This document shows, piece after piece, positions 13,824-15,159 of a stretch of 15,159 nt of DNA; position 1 is the stretch's first letter, and every line of letters starts with the position of its first letter. Origin of the DNA: Gammaproteobacteria bacterium (GTDB lineage Bacteria; Pseudomonadota; Gammaproteobacteria; DSM-16500). The stretch spans positions 1-15,159 of the forward strand of contig JAJONP010000035.1 of NCBI GenBank assembly GCA_021323555.1, given 5' to 3'. The translations under genes and the position numbers were made by a program. Under the pieces are notes generated by a model. That model did not search any database, was not told the DNA's origin, and saw only the letters and a list, made by a program, of their open reading frames with translations.

Positions 13824-15159
13824 TTATTCAGTTGTGTCAATTGAATTTTCATCAAGGGTTGCATCGAATAAATGCATTATTTTCTGAATTTCACTATCGT
13901 TTTTAATGATCTCGGTGGCGGTTGTCTTGTGAGCAATATTGGCTTGTTGTTGCTGCTTTAAAGGAGTATCCAGAGTGGTGGAGATTAAAGTAATATCCAA
14001 TTGAATCGTTTTATTGAAATATTGTGTAAGTGCTTGTTCAATACGTTCAACTAATTTCTTATTCAACATAGGTTCATGTTGTATGGAAAGTGCAAGCGTT
14101 ATTTTATCAGCACTTATATTAACTAGGTCGCAATTGACTGCAAGTGCATAAGCCATACCTGTTAAACCCAGTTTTGCTAAAAGCGTAGGCCATTTATTTG
14201 TTGGCAAGCAGGCATCAGATAAGGCAGGGGATTCAGTACTGTCCATAGTTCGTCGTTCTTTATCTTTATCTTTATCTTTATCTTTATCTTTATCTTTATC
14301 TTTATCTTTATCTACAATCTGTTTGGCAGGCGTTCTTAATAGTGTGGAATCACTTTTTTGCGAATTTTCTGTTGTTATAGGCTTAAAAGCAAGCATACGC
14401 AGTAAAACCATTTCAAAACCTGACTGTGGAGTGGGTGCAAGTGGTAAATCGCGGCGTCCAATGAGTGCAATTTGATAATAAAGTTGGATATCTTCAGCTG
14501 TAAAACGCTTTGCTAATTGAGTTATTTTTTCATTTTGATCATGTAGCTGCTTCGAGTCTCCTATGATTTGTATGAGATTTATTTGATGTAATAAGCTCAG
14601 TAAATCTTCGAGTGCCTGGTTAAAATCAGCAGCAAACTCCGCAAGTTGAGTGATCTCACTTATTATTTTTTTTCCATCATGTGCAACTAATGCCTCTAAT
14701 AAACGTAATAAAGCATCCTGTTCAATGCCACCAAGCATTTGTTTTATATTCAGCGTTGTTATTTCCTGAGGAGAAAAAGCAATGGCTTGATCGAGTAAAC
14801 TCAGTGCATCCCGTAGGCTACCATTGGCAGCTTGTGCTAAACAGCCCAGTGCTTCTGTTTCATAGAGAATTTGCTCTGCAGTGCAAATAGATTGAAGTTG
14901 CTGCGCGATTTGCGTGACAGGGATACATTTTAAATTAAATTGCAAACACCGTGACAAAATAGTTACAGGTAAGCGTTTCGGATCAGTGGTGGCAAGCAAG
15001 AAAATCACATACGGGGGCGGTTCTTCTAATGTTTTTAATAAGGCGTTAAAACTATGCCCCGATAGCATGTGTACTTCGTCAATTAAATAGACTTTATAAC
15101 GGCCTTGCGTGGGTTGATAGTGGATGTTGTCGAGTAATTCACGTGTATCTTCTACTTTA
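13824..15159 (-). CDS. dnaX: DNA polymerase III tau/gamma subunit, 5' part beyond window
   Basis: DnaX is the clamp-loader ATPase and the organiser of the replisome. The reading frame stays open to the right edge. Thirty codons precede the ATG at 15068 and read KVEDTRELLDNI...YKVYLIDEVHMLSG, which is the Walker B (DEVH) region, so ATG 15068 is internal and about 95 N-terminal residues (Walker A, zinc module) are missing. Visible are sensor 1 (FLLATTDPKRLPVTILSRCLQF), the domain II/III helices, a low-complexity linker with nine Asp-Lys repeats (about 14259-14312), and a C-terminal domain near residues 305-390 of the visible part (WPTLLAKLGLTGMA...). The long form present here corresponds to tau. 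A possible frameshift site giving a gamma-like product lies at 14351-14360. It heads the dnaX-ybaB-recR-pld operon. Confidence 0.96.
   Translation of the reverse strand, partial: KVEDTRELLDNIHYQPTQGRYKVYLIDEVHMLSGHSFNALLKTLEEPPPYVIFLLATTDPKRLPVTILSRCLQFNLKCIPVTQIAQQLQSICTAEQILYETEALGCLAQAANGSLRDALSLLDQAIAFSPQEITTLNIKQMLGGIEQDALLRLLEALVAHDGKKIISEITQLAEFAADFNQALEDLLSLLHQINLIQIIGDSKQLHDQNEKITQLAKRFTAEDIQLYYQIALIGRRDLPLAPTPQSGFEMVLLRMLAFKPITTENSQKSDSTLLRTPAKQIVDKDKDKDKDKDKDKDKDKERRTMDSTESPALSDACLPTNKWPTLLAKLGLTGMAYALAVNCDLVNISADKITLALSIQHEPMLNKKLVERIEQALTQYFNKTIQLDITLISTTLDTPLKQQQQANIAHKTTATEIIKNDSEIQKIMHLFDATLDENSIDTTE
14257..14312 (-). repeat. Hexanucleotide microsatellite in dnaX
   Basis: Nine perfect head-to-tail copies of TCTTTA on the plus strand (14257-14310, with TC of a tenth), read on the minus strand as nine GAT-AAA codon pairs, (Asp-Lys)9. 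The unit is six bases, so gain or loss of copies keeps the frame and changes only linker length. It lies between the oligomerisation domain and the C-terminal replisome-binding part of tau, where low-complexity sequence is tolerated. Confidence 0.95.
14350..14360 (-). other. dnaX: Possible -1 frameshift site in dnaX
   Basis: On the minus strand the zero-frame codons are CAA AAA AGT GAT, containing AAAAAAG. A -1 slip on the AAA codon would read AAG then TGA, ending the protein right after domain III. E. coli dnaX uses AAAAAAG followed within a few bases by TGA in the -1 frame to make gamma. Here the phase of the A-run differs by one base (CAA AAA rather than AAA AAG), so only single-tRNA slippage would work. 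No clear upstream Shine-Dalgarno or downstream hairpin is seen. Confidence 0.3.

Noticed and set aside
14257..14312. Tandem repeat as a CRISPR array
   Set aside because: Contiguous 6-bp units with no spacers, in frame within dnaX. No CRISPR array or cas gene is present in the window.
1..15159. tRNA or rRNA genes, transposases, phage genes
   Set aside because: No cloverleaf with a GTTCRANYC arm, no rRNA-like block and no transposase, integrase or phage structural protein was seen in the gaps or among the translated frames.

Overview
The window looks like a chromosomal segment of a low-GC gammaproteobacterium, most likely from the order Legionellales (Legionella/Coxiella/Rickettsiella-type, host-associated). 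The division, iron-regulation, repair and replication genes are clearly gammaproteobacterial (FtsZ tail DYLDIPAFLRR, an E. coli-like Fur, the dnaX-ybaB-recR order). Secreted lipolytic enzymes and a very large cytosolic-type protein with membrane-active segments sit between the housekeeping genes. The organism call is inference from protein style and content; no rRNA or other marker is present.

Layout, plus strand: ftsA (5-1237) and ftsZ (1340-2548) form the end of a division cluster. A short palindromic repeat (2559-2606) follows ftsZ where lpxC is usually found. Next come cvpA (2687-3301), fur (3322-3735, TTG start) and xthA (about 3720-4520, overlapping fur), closely packed as one unit. rpmE (4601-4855) has its own promoter and a strong intrinsic terminator (4930-4959). 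A 163-bp ERIC-like imperfect palindrome (4964-5126) comes next. Its left end is nearly identical to the repeat after ftsZ, and it reaches almost to the start of a short-form malic enzyme (5153-6388). The malic enzyme is followed at 21 and 11 bp by an MFS permease (6410-7696) and an exported SGNH/GDSL lipase (7708-8760).

A separate promoter region (8784-8817) carries a perfect match to the classic PmrA box just upstream of a TATAAT. It drives a 1009-aa protein of unknown function (8857-11886). That combination (large orphan protein, no signal peptide, internal hydrophobic/amphipathic segments, charged C-terminal region, PmrA-like box) is what is expected of a PmrA-controlled Dot/Icm type IV effector, and it is the most interesting item in the window.

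Layout, minus strand: dnaX (incomplete at the right edge), ybaB/ebfC, recR and an exported phospholipase D-superfamily protein form one tight operon. The last gene overlaps the 3' end of the 1009-aa gene tail to tail by 44 bp. dnaX carries a nine-unit hexanucleotide microsatellite encoding (Asp-Lys)9 in its linker, and just upstream of it an A6G run at which a -1 shift would end translation immediately, reminiscent of the E. coli tau/gamma arrangement.

The 6389-12790 block (permease, lipase, large protein, PLD) reads as accessory, host-interaction cargo between conserved core genes. Four genes use non-ATG starts (fur, xthA and pld TTG; malic enzyme GTG).
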